Below are positions 1 to 6,998 of a stretch of 13,201 nucleotides of DNA, in pieces (the first letter of the stretch is position 1; the number at the start of each line of letters is the position of its first letter). Both the position numbers and the translations under genes were made by a program. Location: positions 1 through 13,201 of the forward strand of contig CAKPPW010000031.1 of NCBI GenBank assembly GCA_934177995.1, in the 5' to 3' direction. This stretch comes from an uncultured Bacilli bacterium. GTDB taxonomy: Bacteria > Bacillota_I > Bacilli_A > RF39 > UBA660. The notes below the pieces were generated by a model, which searched no databases, had not been told where the DNA came from, and saw only the letters and a list, made by a program, of their open reading frames with translations.

Positions 1-21
1 TTGGCGTGGGATAAATTCCAA

Positions 22-48
22 ATTATAACAAACTATTAAAAATTCCAA
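22..48 (-). promoter_or_regulatory. Possible promoter leading off the left edge
   Basis: On the minus strand there is a perfect TATAAT (22-27), preceded by TTGGAA (43-48) at a short 15-base spacing. It would drive a gene beyond the left edge, starting after the dCMP deaminase. The rest of 1-97 has only an AGAGGAG followed at once by a five-codon reading frame, plus a weak hairpin. I see no gene and no convincing terminator there. In AT-rich DNA a TATAAT can occur by chance, so this call is weak. Confidence 0.22.
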
Positions 49-97
49 TTTTACTATTGACTTCTAATAGTTAGTCATCTCCTCTAAATTATATGTT

Positions 98-586
98 TTA
101 TTTTAGTTTAATTGTAATAGAATCAACATCTGGATTAAATTCTCTATAAGTAACTCCACATTCATCAAATAATCTTCTAGATGCAATACAACTATCAGTA
201 TCTTTATATTTATTATCTAAATAGATAACTTCTTTTATACCGGATTGAATTATTGATTTAGCACATTCATTACAAGGAAAAAGGGAAGCATATAGCTTAG
301 AGCCTTCTAAGTCTCTTTTATTTCCTCGAAAATTTAAAATAGCATTTAGTTCTGCATGACAAACATACATATATTTAGTATCTACTGGCTTTCCATCCCT
401 TTCCCAAGGAAAATCATTATCATGAAAGCCATTAGGTGCCCCATTATAACCAATTGATAAAATTCTATTATCATTACTTACAATACAAGCTCCTACCTGA
501 GTTGATGGATCTTTACTTCTTAAAGCTGATAATTTAGCTATACTCATAAAATAGCTATCCCATGATATATAACCTTTTCTATACAT
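98..586 (-). CDS. dCMP deaminase (eukaryotic-like zinc deaminase)
   Basis: Cytidine/deoxycytidylate deaminase family, predicted to convert dCMP to dUMP and so supply dTMP synthesis in the cytosol. Visible motifs are the zinc/catalytic CHAELNAIL (His ligand and proton-shuttling Glu), the two-cysteine ligand motif PCNECAK, an N-terminal RSKDPSTQVGACIV core strand and a GYNGAPNG loop. Segments such as SKDPSTQVGACIV, DTKYMYVCHAELNAI, LFPCNECAKSIIQ and GIKEVIYL resemble, from memory, animal dCMP deaminase more than Bacillus ComEB. ATG at 586 was chosen because AGGGAG (595-600) sits 8 bases upstream. A GTG at 595 touches that site with no spacing. The length of 162 residues is normal for the family. 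It is the last gene of a four-gene operon, starting 5 bases after the stop of the membrane protein upstream. The enzyme call is firm; whether dCTP/dTTP regulate it cannot be seen. Confidence 0.93.
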   Translation of the reverse strand: MYRKGYISWDSYFMSIAKLSALRSKDPSTQVGACIVSNDNRILSIGYNGAPNGFHDNDFPWERDGKPVDTKYMYVCHAELNAILNFRGNKRDLEGSKLYASLFPCNECAKSIIQSGIKEVIYLDNKYKDTDSCIASRRLFDECGVTYREFNPDVDSITIKLK

Positions 587-591
587 ACCTA

Positions 592-2025
592 TCACTCCCT
601 AATTTTTTTATACATTTTTTTATTTTTAGACTTAACTACTACTTGATAAGTTTTATCAGTCTTTAAATAATTATACAAGAAATAATTATCTTTTCCAACT
701 ATTAAGTAATCAAAATCATATTTTTTTAGGAATTTTGCTGTATCAGTTTTTCCATAATAAACAGCAAAGTATTCATTTAAGACATCTTCTTTTTTATTAT
801 TACTCTTTAAAAATATTTCTGCTCTTCCATCCATATAGGGATGATAACCACTATACTCAAAATAAGAACCGTCATTATAACCTGCATATAGTTTTATATC
901 TTTACTAGCATTTTTATCAAGATAATTAATATACCTTTGATTAGCATTTTTTAAGTTATAATTACCATTATAAATATTCATAGTGATAGTTAAAACTATT
1001 ATAGTTGCAAATAAGATATATAGTTTAATTGGTAGTTTTTCTTCTTTTCCATCTTTTAGTGGTAAATAAATACTAAGAAAAGGAAGTGCACATACATAGA
1101 ATATACTAATATTTCTAAAATTACAAAGAGCCATATAAGTAGTACCTAATATTAACAATAGTTGACTCGCTTCTACTTTTCTATTCTTATGATAGATAAT
1201 TCCAATTAAAAGGATAAAAAATGTTCCAATAAAACAATAATTAGCAAATGTTAAAGGTTCCATCGTAGTAAAGGAATGCATTTCTATAACTTCACTATTT
1301 ATTATATCAACCCCATAACTAGTTAGTGAATAAAACATATTCTTTATGCCATATGGATTTAAGATGCCAACTAAGAATGATAATAAAACTATAAGTAATA
1401 ATTTAACTATTCTCTTATCCTTCTTCCTAATAAATAATAAAGTAAATTCAAAGATAAAAGGCATAGTAAGTATAAATAAACATAACCACATAGAAGCATG
1501 AAAATTAATCAGTAATAGTGATATCAAAGGTAACAGATAAATAGATTTACTATTCTTTTTAAGATATAACTCAAGTATATAAACGGTTACTATAAATAAT
1601 AATAAACTATAAATCTGCGGTCTTGGTATTATAAAAAATATTTGTAATAAAATATCTATTATACAAGTAGTTATCACGGAAGAAAACACTTTTTTATCAC
1701 TTAGTAACATACATAGTTTATATAATAAAAAGATAATTAAAGTATTTATAATAAATACTAGTAAGAATAATCCTACCCCTCCTAGTAATTTATAAACTTG
1801 ATAAAAAGATAAAGCTGACAACCACTGCTGCATTACAAATGAAAGATTTTCATGCATTGATAAAAAATCATATTTAGGAAAACCGCTTGTTACTATTTTT
1901 TTACCATATGATAATAAGAACCAGATATCACTTTCCTTTCCTACATTTATTTTTGTTACTAAAAAAAGAGGAAATATAAAGTATAGATAACTAAGCCACT
2001 TACTTGGTTTATATTTTTTAAACAT
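592..2025 (-). CDS. Multi-pass membrane protein, GT-C glycosyltransferase-like (copy 2)
   Basis: A 477-residue integral membrane protein with about ten hydrophobic segments and a soluble C-terminal domain (about 360-477). Transmembrane segment 1 lies near residues 10-24. It is followed by KESDIWF at 30-36, an ExD motif in the first outside loop, where GT-C glycosyltransferases carry their acidic catalytic motif. The same loop has FPKYDFLSMHENLSFVMQQW, of the GxPxxDxxS...QQWL type found in large uncharacterised bacterial membrane families. The C-terminal domain has NDGSYFEYSGYHPYMDGRAE, with DGR near 399-401. The next gene upstream is a close paralogue. The start has AGTAGGT upstream, overlapping the paralogue's TAG stop 8 bases away, so translation is probably coupled. 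Donor and acceptor are unknown, and the GT-C assignment is inference from topology and motif. An undefined polytopic membrane protein is the safe fallback. Confidence 0.72.
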   Translation of the reverse strand: MFKKYKPSKWLSYLYFIFPLFLVTKINVGKESDIWFLLSYGKKIVTSGFPKYDFLSMHENLSFVMQQWLSALSFYQVYKLLGGVGLFLLVFIINTLIIFLLYKLCMLLSDKKVFSSVITTCIIDILLQIFFIIPRPQIYSLLLFIVTVYILELYLKKNSKSIYLLPLISLLLINFHASMWLCLFILTMPFIFEFTLLFIRKKDKRIVKLLLIVLLSFLVGILNPYGIKNMFYSLTSYGVDIINSEVIEMHSFTTMEPLTFANYCFIGTFFILLIGIIYHKNRKVEASQLLLILGTTYMALCNFRNISIFYVCALPFLSIYLPLKDGKEEKLPIKLYILFATIIVLTITMNIYNGNYNLKNANQRYINYLDKNASKDIKLYAGYNDGSYFEYSGYHPYMDGRAEIFLKSNNKKEDVLNEYFAVYYGKTDTAKFLKKYDFDYLIVGKDNYFLYNYLKTDKTYQVVVKSKNKKMYKKIRE

Positions 2026-2033
2026 TTTAATAC

Positions 2034-3446
2034 CTACTTTCTAATATAGAGATAAGTCTCATCAATTGTTACTACTTTTTGATAGTTTTCATTATTTTCT
2101 AAATACTTATATAGTATTTCATTTTTATCAACAACTAAATGAGTAAATTTATACTTATCTAAAAACTTCTCTACATCTAATATTCCAAATGACATATTAT
2201 AATACTCTAACATGATATCTTCTTGATGATTATTAGCTTTTACAAATACTTCTACCCTTCCATCTATATAAGGATGATAACCACTAAATTCATAGTAAGA
2301 ACCATTATCATTATTAGCATATAGTTTTATATCTTTATTAGCATTTTTATCTAAGTAATCTATTATTTTCTTATTAGGATTTACTAGATTATACTTTCCA
2401 TCTACAGCATTATAACCAATTAATACTAAAAGACAAAGTATAACTACTAGGTAAAGTTTTTTAGGTATAAACTTACTTTTTCCATCAGTAAAAGGTAGAT
2501 ACATACTAAAGAATGGTAAAACACAAATATAGAATAAAGTTACATTTCTAAAATTACATAATACCATATAAAATAGGCCAAACATTAATAGTACTTGATG
2601 AGCTGAATATTTCTTTTTAATAAACATACAGGTTAATAGTCCAAAGAATAGACCTAATACTATATAATTAGTAGGTGCTAACACGCCTTTTAAGGTAAAT
2701 GGAGACATTTCCATAACCATTTTATTTATAGTATCTACTCCATAACTAGTTAGTGAATAAGTCATTGCCTTTAAGCCATAAGGATTTAGGAAACCTACTA
2801 TAATAGAGACAAAGAACACTTGTAATAATTTAAATATTTTTCTATCTTTCTTACTTAAGTAACTATAACTAAACTCAACCAAATAAGGTAGCATAAGAAT
2901 AAATAAACAAGGCCACATAGAAGCATGAAGATTAACTAATAAGATGGAAAGTAGTGGAATAAGCCAAATAACTTTTGATTCTTTTTTTAAATATTTTTCT
3001 AAGATATAAAGTAATATTATAAATATTAGAAAAGTAAACATCTGTGGTCTTGGTGTTATAAAGTAAGTCATTAAAAGTATATCTATAATAGAACTAGTGA
3101 TAACTGAACTAAATACTTTTTTATTACTTAACACAATACACAATTTATATAGGAAATAAAGAATCAACGTATTTAGTATAAATACCAGTATGTATATTCC
3201 AACTCCTCCTAATAATTTATAGGATAAGTAGTAAATTATATCTGATAACCATTGTTGAACTACTAGAGAAAAATTATTATGCATAGATAGTATATCATGA
3301 TGAGGTAAACCATTTTTTAGTATGTATTTACCATATGAGAGAATAAACCAAATATCCCTTTCTTTACTTATCTTTATAGTAGTTGAAAGAAGAAGAGGAA
3401 TAATAAAGTATAAATAACTAGTATATTTATTAGGTTTATATTTCAT
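2034..3446 (-). CDS. Multi-pass membrane protein, GT-C glycosyltransferase-like (copy 1)
   Basis: A 470-residue paralogue of the following gene, alignable end to end; by eye about half the residues match. Shared blocks include DIWF, LSYGK, YKLLGGVG, KKVFSSVIT, NPYG, SLTSYGVD, LCNFRN, NKDIKLYA/SKDIKLYA and the C-terminal DGR (near 395). The ExD motif of the first outside loop reads KERDIWF (28-34), so the acidic pair is kept although the middle residue changed. The same plan of about ten membrane segments and a C-terminal soluble domain is seen. The start codon directly abuts the stop of the flavoprotein gene, and its ribosome site (GAGGAA) lies inside the last codons of that gene, indicating coupled translation. 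Keeping both copies intact suggests different substrates or a heterodimer (inference). Function unproven. Confidence 0.72.
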   Translation of the reverse strand: MKYKPNKYTSYLYFIIPLLLSTTIKISKERDIWFILSYGKYILKNGLPHHDILSMHNNFSLVVQQWLSDIIYYLSYKLLGGVGIYILVFILNTLILYFLYKLCIVLSNKKVFSSVITSSIIDILLMTYFITPRPQMFTFLIFIILLYILEKYLKKESKVIWLIPLLSILLVNLHASMWPCLFILMLPYLVEFSYSYLSKKDRKIFKLLQVFFVSIIVGFLNPYGLKAMTYSLTSYGVDTINKMVMEMSPFTLKGVLAPTNYIVLGLFFGLLTCMFIKKKYSAHQVLLMFGLFYMVLCNFRNVTLFYICVLPFFSMYLPFTDGKSKFIPKKLYLVVILCLLVLIGYNAVDGKYNLVNPNKKIIDYLDKNANKDIKLYANNDNGSYYEFSGYHPYIDGRVEVFVKANNHQEDIMLEYYNMSFGILDVEKFLDKYKFTHLVVDKNEILYKYLENNENYQKVVTIDETYLYIRK

Positions 3447-4979
3447 TTACTTTTCCTCATGATATGACTTATCTATATTAATATTCCATAATTTATCCAA
3501 GTCATGTTCTTCCTTATTAATCATTCTACCACATAACAATCCACTATAAATTGAGTGGTCCATATTATTATAAGAATGAGTGCCATTTCTTCCAATACAA
3601 TATAAATTATCTATATTATTTATATACTTTCTTACTTCATCTATATTTTTATAACTATCAAAATAAGCAGGATAAGCTTTCTTTACTCTTATTACAATAC
3701 TATCTAATATCTTTCCTTCATAAAACTGCATAGACTTTAATTCTTCTTTAGCCATATTAACTATATCTTTATCTTTCATAGTCCAGAACTCATCATTTTC
3801 TTGACAAAAATATTCAAGACCCATCCAGATATTATTAACTGGATCTTTAACCATATATGGTGACCAGTTATTAAATATTTGTATTCTTCCTAATTTTACA
3901 TTTTTATCTTGAACATAAATCCAATTATCATTAACACTACCATGAATAGTATTACTATTTTCCACTTTAAAACTAGGAACTAACAAACCAACTGTTACAA
4001 AGTCACGATATGGTAAATTACTACTTATCTTAGTAATTTTTTTAGGGACATCATTCATACTTAATATTAAATCTTTCAAAGGCATAGAACTAACTAAAAT
4101 ATCACATTGATAATTTATATATTTATTATCTTTTAAATATACAATAGAGGTTATCTTTTCATTATTCTTCTTTATTTTTATAACTTTTGCATTTTTGATG
4201 ATTTTACCACCTAGTTTTTTTACTTCATCGGCCAACGTTTCATATAACTGACCGGGTCCATATTTAGGATAATAAAATGATTCTATCAAAGATGTCTCTT
4301 TATTATTATTTTCAAGATGAAAGATTCGTTTAAAATAATCAGTCATAACTTTACTAATAGAAATTCCTTTTACTCGTTGACTACCCCAACTAGAATCTAT
4401 TTCACTAGGTGTCTTGCCCCAAACTTTAGTAGTATATCCTTCAAAAAACATGGAATATAATTTCTTTCCAAAACGATTAATATAAAAGTTTTCTAAGTTA
4501 AATTCATCTAATTTATGAATCGTTGATTTTAAATAACTTACTCCACAAGAACAAGTAGTAGCAAATCCCATATTTTTAATAGTTTTAAAATTAAAATTAA
4601 CTGGATAATCAAAAAATTTATGATTGTAATAAATTCTACTTACTCTATTTCTAATAAGCATAACTGCATCGTCTTTTTCCGGATTTTTTCCTTTCTTAGG
4701 AAACTTTTTTTCTGTATTTAAGATTTTATCATCATAAGCCGGTTTATTTTGAAGTGGTAATAATTCTAACCAAAGTTTTTTTACTTCTTCATTCTTAGTA
4801 AAGAAACGATGTCCTCCTATATCTATTCTATTACCTTTATAATTTACTGTTTTACTAATACCACCAACCATTTTTTCTTCTTCAAAAATTGTTACCTTAA
4901 TATTTTTATTATTCTTTAATATTTCATAAGCACAAGAAAGTCCTGCTGGTCCTGCTCCTATAATTACTACATTTTTCAT
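3447..4979 (-). CDS. FAD-dependent oxidoreductase, UDP-galactopyranose mutase / amine oxidase-like
   Basis: A 510-residue flavoprotein. The N-terminal dinucleotide fold starts MKNVVIIGAGPAG (GxGxxG at 8-13), with acidic residue E33 at the end of strand 2 for the FAD ribose, then MVGGIS and IDIGGHRFF (52-60), typical of the COG1232 / UDP-galactopyranose mutase-like group. The middle has YTTKVWGKTPSEIDSSWG, a block I associate with flavoproteins of surface-polysaccharide loci. The C-terminus has YCIGRNGTHSYNNMDHSIYS, the second FAD-contact motif. The start at 4979 is chosen because GAGAGGAAAA lies at the right distance and the fold begins at once. An upstream in-frame start would add 50 residues overlapping the terminator and neighbouring gene. 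It is the first gene of the operon with two GT-C-like membrane proteins. A true mutase would need a UDP-sugar site I cannot confirm, so the substrate is left open. Confidence 0.8.
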   Translation of the reverse strand: MKNVVIIGAGPAGLSCAYEILKNNKNIKVTIFEEEKMVGGISKTVNYKGNRIDIGGHRFFTKNEEVKKLWLELLPLQNKPAYDDKILNTEKKFPKKGKNPEKDDAVMLIRNRVSRIYYNHKFFDYPVNFNFKTIKNMGFATTCSCGVSYLKSTIHKLDEFNLENFYINRFGKKLYSMFFEGYTTKVWGKTPSEIDSSWGSQRVKGISISKVMTDYFKRIFHLENNNKETSLIESFYYPKYGPGQLYETLADEVKKLGGKIIKNAKVIKIKKNNEKITSIVYLKDNKYINYQCDILVSSMPLKDLILSMNDVPKKITKISSNLPYRDFVTVGLLVPSFKVENSNTIHGSVNDNWIYVQDKNVKLGRIQIFNNWSPYMVKDPVNNIWMGLEYFCQENDEFWTMKDKDIVNMAKEELKSMQFYEGKILDSIVIRVKKAYPAYFDSYKNIDEVRKYINNIDNLYCIGRNGTHSYNNMDHSIYSGLLCGRMINKEEHDLDKLWNINIDKSYHEEK

Positions 4980-5001
4980 CTTATTTTCCTCTCTTAATAA
5001 G

Positions 5002-5030
5002 AGTTTATCAAGCCTATAATAAATTGTCAC
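5002..5030 (-). promoter_or_regulatory. Probable promoter of the flavoprotein / membrane protein / dCMP deaminase operon
   Basis: On the minus strand GTGACA (5025-5030) and TAAACT (5002-5007) are separated by exactly 17 bases. They lie just after the terminator of the upstream dehydrogenase gene and 22 bases before the flavoprotein start. Five of six and four of six consensus positions match. The position supports it; the sequence match is moderate. Confidence 0.42.
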
Positions 5031-5031
5031 T

Positions 5032-5054
5032 AAAAAAGAGCTAAATGATAGCTC
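5032..5054 (-). terminator. Intrinsic terminator after the SDR gene
   Basis: On the minus strand a GAGCT/AGCTC stem (5038-5042 with 5050-5054) encloses a 7-base loop and is followed directly by six T (5032-5037). It begins 17 bases after the SDR stop codon. The stem is short, but the placement between two gene units is right. It separates the SDR from the four-gene operon. Confidence 0.65.
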
Positions 5055-5070
5055 GATTTTATAATTATTA

Positions 5071-5850
5071 CTAGAAAGTATATCCACCATCAACGCCAAT
5101 ATTTTGAGAGGTGATATATCTTGCTTCATCAGTACATAAGAAAGCTGTCATATAAGCGATATCTATTGGTTCTTGTGGTTTTCCATTAGGTGTTACATTA
5201 TTACAAGCATTCCATACTTTTTCACGAGTAGCATCTTCACTTCCTGCCATTTGATCAAGAATATCTTCCCACATACTTGTTCTAATAATTCCTGGACATA
5301 CACAGTTAACATTAACATTATCTTTTGCAGCTTCTCTTCCTAAACTAGCGGTTAATGCCAATACTGCAGACTTAGTACAACTATAAACACTAAATCCAGC
5401 AGAACATGCCTTAGCTGCTATTGATGACATGTTAACAATCTTGCCATATTTATTAGCTCTCATAATATTTAAAGCTTCTCTACAAGAATAGATTGTTCCT
5501 TTGATATTAATATCAATTGTCTTATCAATATTTTCTAAACTTTCTTCAGTTAATTCACCAGTTAGACACACACCAGCTGAGTTAACAACTATATCAACTG
5601 TTCCCCATTCATCAATTATTTTTTTATACATTGAAGCGACTTGTTCATAATCAGTAACATCTACTTGATAGCTAATAGCTTCAACACCATATTTTCTAAT
5701 CTCAGTTGCTACTTCTTCACATCTTTCAGGTATTAAGTCTGCTACTAATACATCTGCACCATTCTTAGCAAAAAGTATAGCACACTCTCTACCTAGACCA
5801 CTTCCTCCTCCTGTAACAAGAGCCTTTTTTCCTCTAAAATTAAATTCCAT
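5071..5850 (-). CDS. Short-chain dehydrogenase/reductase (classical SDR)
   Basis: A 259-residue classical SDR, complete by family standards. It has the cofactor motif TGGGSGLG (13-20), an aspartate closing strand 2 in VADL (D38, which usually means NAD(H) preference), DVTD (64-67), NSAG (90-93, for NNAG), and the catalytic set N115, S143, Y156 and K160 (YSCTK). The C-terminal NIGVDGGYTF is typical of 3-oxoacyl-ACP reductase, polyol or acetoin dehydrogenase relatives. The substrate cannot be told from sequence; a sugar or polyol alcohol and a beta-ketoacyl thioester are both possible. The start is secure: AAGGAGG (5858-5864) sits 7 bases upstream, the strongest ribosome site in the window, suggesting high expression. 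It appears monocistronic, with its own promoter and terminator. It may be unrelated to the glycan operon that follows. Confidence 0.9.
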   Translation of the reverse strand: MEFNFRGKKALVTGGGSGLGRECAILFAKNGADVLVADLIPERCEEVATEIRKYGVEAISYQVDVTDYEQVASMYKKIIDEWGTVDIVVNSAGVCLTGELTEESLENIDKTIDINIKGTIYSCREALNIMRANKYGKIVNMSSIAAKACSAGFSVYSCTKSAVLALTASLGREAAKDNVNVNCVCPGIIRTSMWEDILDQMAGSEDATREKVWNACNNVTPNGKPQEPIDIAYMTAFLCTDEARYITSQNIGVDGGYTF

Positions 5851-5904
5851 ATTGTATCCTCCTTAATATTAAGTTTAACACAATCTATAGAATTTACTAA
5901 TATT

Positions 5905-5933
5905 TTTAGATTTCAAATGTAAAATTTTGTCTA
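5905..5933 (-). promoter_or_regulatory. Possible promoter of the SDR gene
   Basis: TAGACA (5928-5933) and TCTAAA (5905-5910) are 17 bases apart on the minus strand, in the 91-base gap between the phosphoesterase stop and the SDR start. No terminator is visible in that gap, so read-through from the phosphoesterase gene is also possible. The -10 match is only four of six. Confidence 0.3.
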
Positions 5934-5941
5934 ATTTTAAT

Positions 5942-6931
5942 TTACTTTGTTAATGAATATACCTTTTGTCTAGCCAAATCACCTTTGCATATTTCATTAT
6001 TTATTGATTTATATACAATATTTCTATTTTTCATTAAATTATAACTAGTTTCACTTAAAACCATATCACGATAAATAAAATATATTTGTTTTAAATCAAC
6101 TGTTTCAATAAAACCTTTCTTAAAATGTAAATTCATTTCTAGAGCAGTTGGCAGTGTTTCATTAATATCAGAAAGAGATGGAACTACTACTTGTAATTTA
6201 TTATTCTGGTTTATATAAGCCATATATTTATGAGCATGACCATGCAATGTTATTATTGCATCCGAAATTTTTTTACCATAATTATCTATATGATGATACA
6301 AATTTATACTTTCATTTTTTATATTAACAGTGTTAAGCAAAAAATCACTAATTATAATATCATGTCTATAATTATTAATATAATCAATAATTGATCTTGC
6401 CTCTTTATAAAGTGCATATATGTCGTGATTACCACCTACTGCAAAAGTTAAAATATTTTTATCATGTGGATAATCTTTAACAAAATGTTTTATTTGTTTT
6501 TCTAAAGTATTGTATTCTTCCTTACATCTATCAGGTAGTGAATCAATCATGTCCCCGGCACATAAAATTATATTTATACCATTCTTTGCACAATAATTAA
6601 ACGCATTATCTACCAAATCTAATCTTTCTAGTTTATTACCAAAGTGCAAATCAGATATTACTAACATTTTTATATCATTTTCTTCATGCAATGATAGAAT
6701 ACCATTAGAGATCTCTCCAAATCTATTATGTATAATGGATGATGAATGTATACTTTTATATGTCATTTGTCCATTACTATAATATTTTCTATCTAACATT
6801 ATTCCATTATTCTTAAGAGTAAGCAACCGGTTATATAATTGTCTATTAGAAATATTTAATTCTTTACTTATATCATTACAAGTTTTTCCTTCTTTAATAA
6901 GTTTTAATAATAATTCTTGATTTTCTGTCAT
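5942..6931 (-). CDS. Helix-turn-helix / metallophosphoesterase fusion protein
   Basis: A 329-residue two-domain protein. Residues 1-46 form a helix-turn-helix of the AsnC/DeoR/winged-helix kind: ICNDISKEL-type helix 2, turn at NISN, recognition helix RQLYNRLLTLKNNG. After a linker, residues 88-240 carry the full calcineurin-like metallophosphoesterase set: SDLHFG (D94, H96), GDMIDS (D127), GGNHD (N168, H169), a histidine pair at 213-214 and HGHAH (H232, H234). All expected metal ligands are present, so catalysis by a two-metal centre is likely. The substrate (nucleotide, cyclic nucleotide or DNA) is unknown. The C-terminal 90 residues are unassigned. GAGGGG 5 bases before ATG fixes the start. 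It is preceded by a terminator and a good promoter, hence its own unit. A phosphoesterase tethered to DNA is inference, as the N-terminal domain may serve only for dimerisation. The phosphoesterase call itself is firm. Confidence 0.87.
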   Translation of the reverse strand: MTENQELLLKLIKEGKTCNDISKELNISNRQLYNRLLTLKNNGIMLDRKYYSNGQMTYKSIHSSSIIHNRFGEISNGILSLHEENDIKMLVISDLHFGNKLERLDLVDNAFNYCAKNGINIILCAGDMIDSLPDRCKEEYNTLEKQIKHFVKDYPHDKNILTFAVGGNHDIYALYKEARSIIDYINNYRHDIIISDFLLNTVNIKNESINLYHHIDNYGKKISDAIITLHGHAHKYMAYINQNNKLQVVVPSLSDINETLPTALEMNLHFKKGFIETVDLKQIYFIYRDMVLSETSYNLMKNRNIVYKSINNEICKGDLARQKVYSLTK

Positions 6932-6954
6932 AAAAACCCCTCACTTTGTTAGTT

Positions 6955-6983
6955 ATTATAAATAAAGAAAAGAAAAAAGACAA
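6955..6983 (-). promoter_or_regulatory. Promoter of the HTH-metallophosphoesterase gene
   Basis: A perfect TATAAT (6955-6960) has TTGTCT (6978-6983) upstream at an ideal 17-base spacing, on the minus strand. The -35 box lies inside the terminator stem of the preceding operon, so the promoter and terminator are physically overlapped. A transcript would start about 15-20 bases before the ATG at 6931. Confidence 0.5.
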
Positions 6984-6998
6984 GAATTTTCTTATCTT
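6973..6998 (-). terminator. Intrinsic terminator of the ftsE-ftsX-M23 operon
   Basis: On the minus strand AAGATAAG (6991-6998) pairs with CTTGTCTT (6977-6984), with one G:T pair, around the loop AAAATT. A run of six T follows (6973-6978, two inside the stem). The TAA stop of the M23 gene lies within the 5' arm of the stem. Convincing as a compact terminator ending the operon. Confidence 0.75.

Noticed and set aside
587..595. GTG at 595 as the dCMP deaminase start
   Set aside because: It directly touches AGGGA with no spacing, whereas ATG 586 lies 8 bases from AGGGAG. The extra residues MIG match nothing in the family.
592..3446. The paired membrane genes as a recent DNA duplication or assembly artefact
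   Set aside because: The two proteins differ throughout and have different lengths, so the duplication is old and both genes are intact.
3551..3733. Plus-strand 60-residue reading frame
   Set aside because: Antisense to the flavoprotein gene, low-complexity Tyr/Leu composition, no motif.
4980..5129. An N-terminal extension of 50 residues on the flavoprotein
   Set aside because: It would run through the SDR terminator and into the SDR coding region. The dinucleotide fold and a proper ribosome site both point to ATG 4979.
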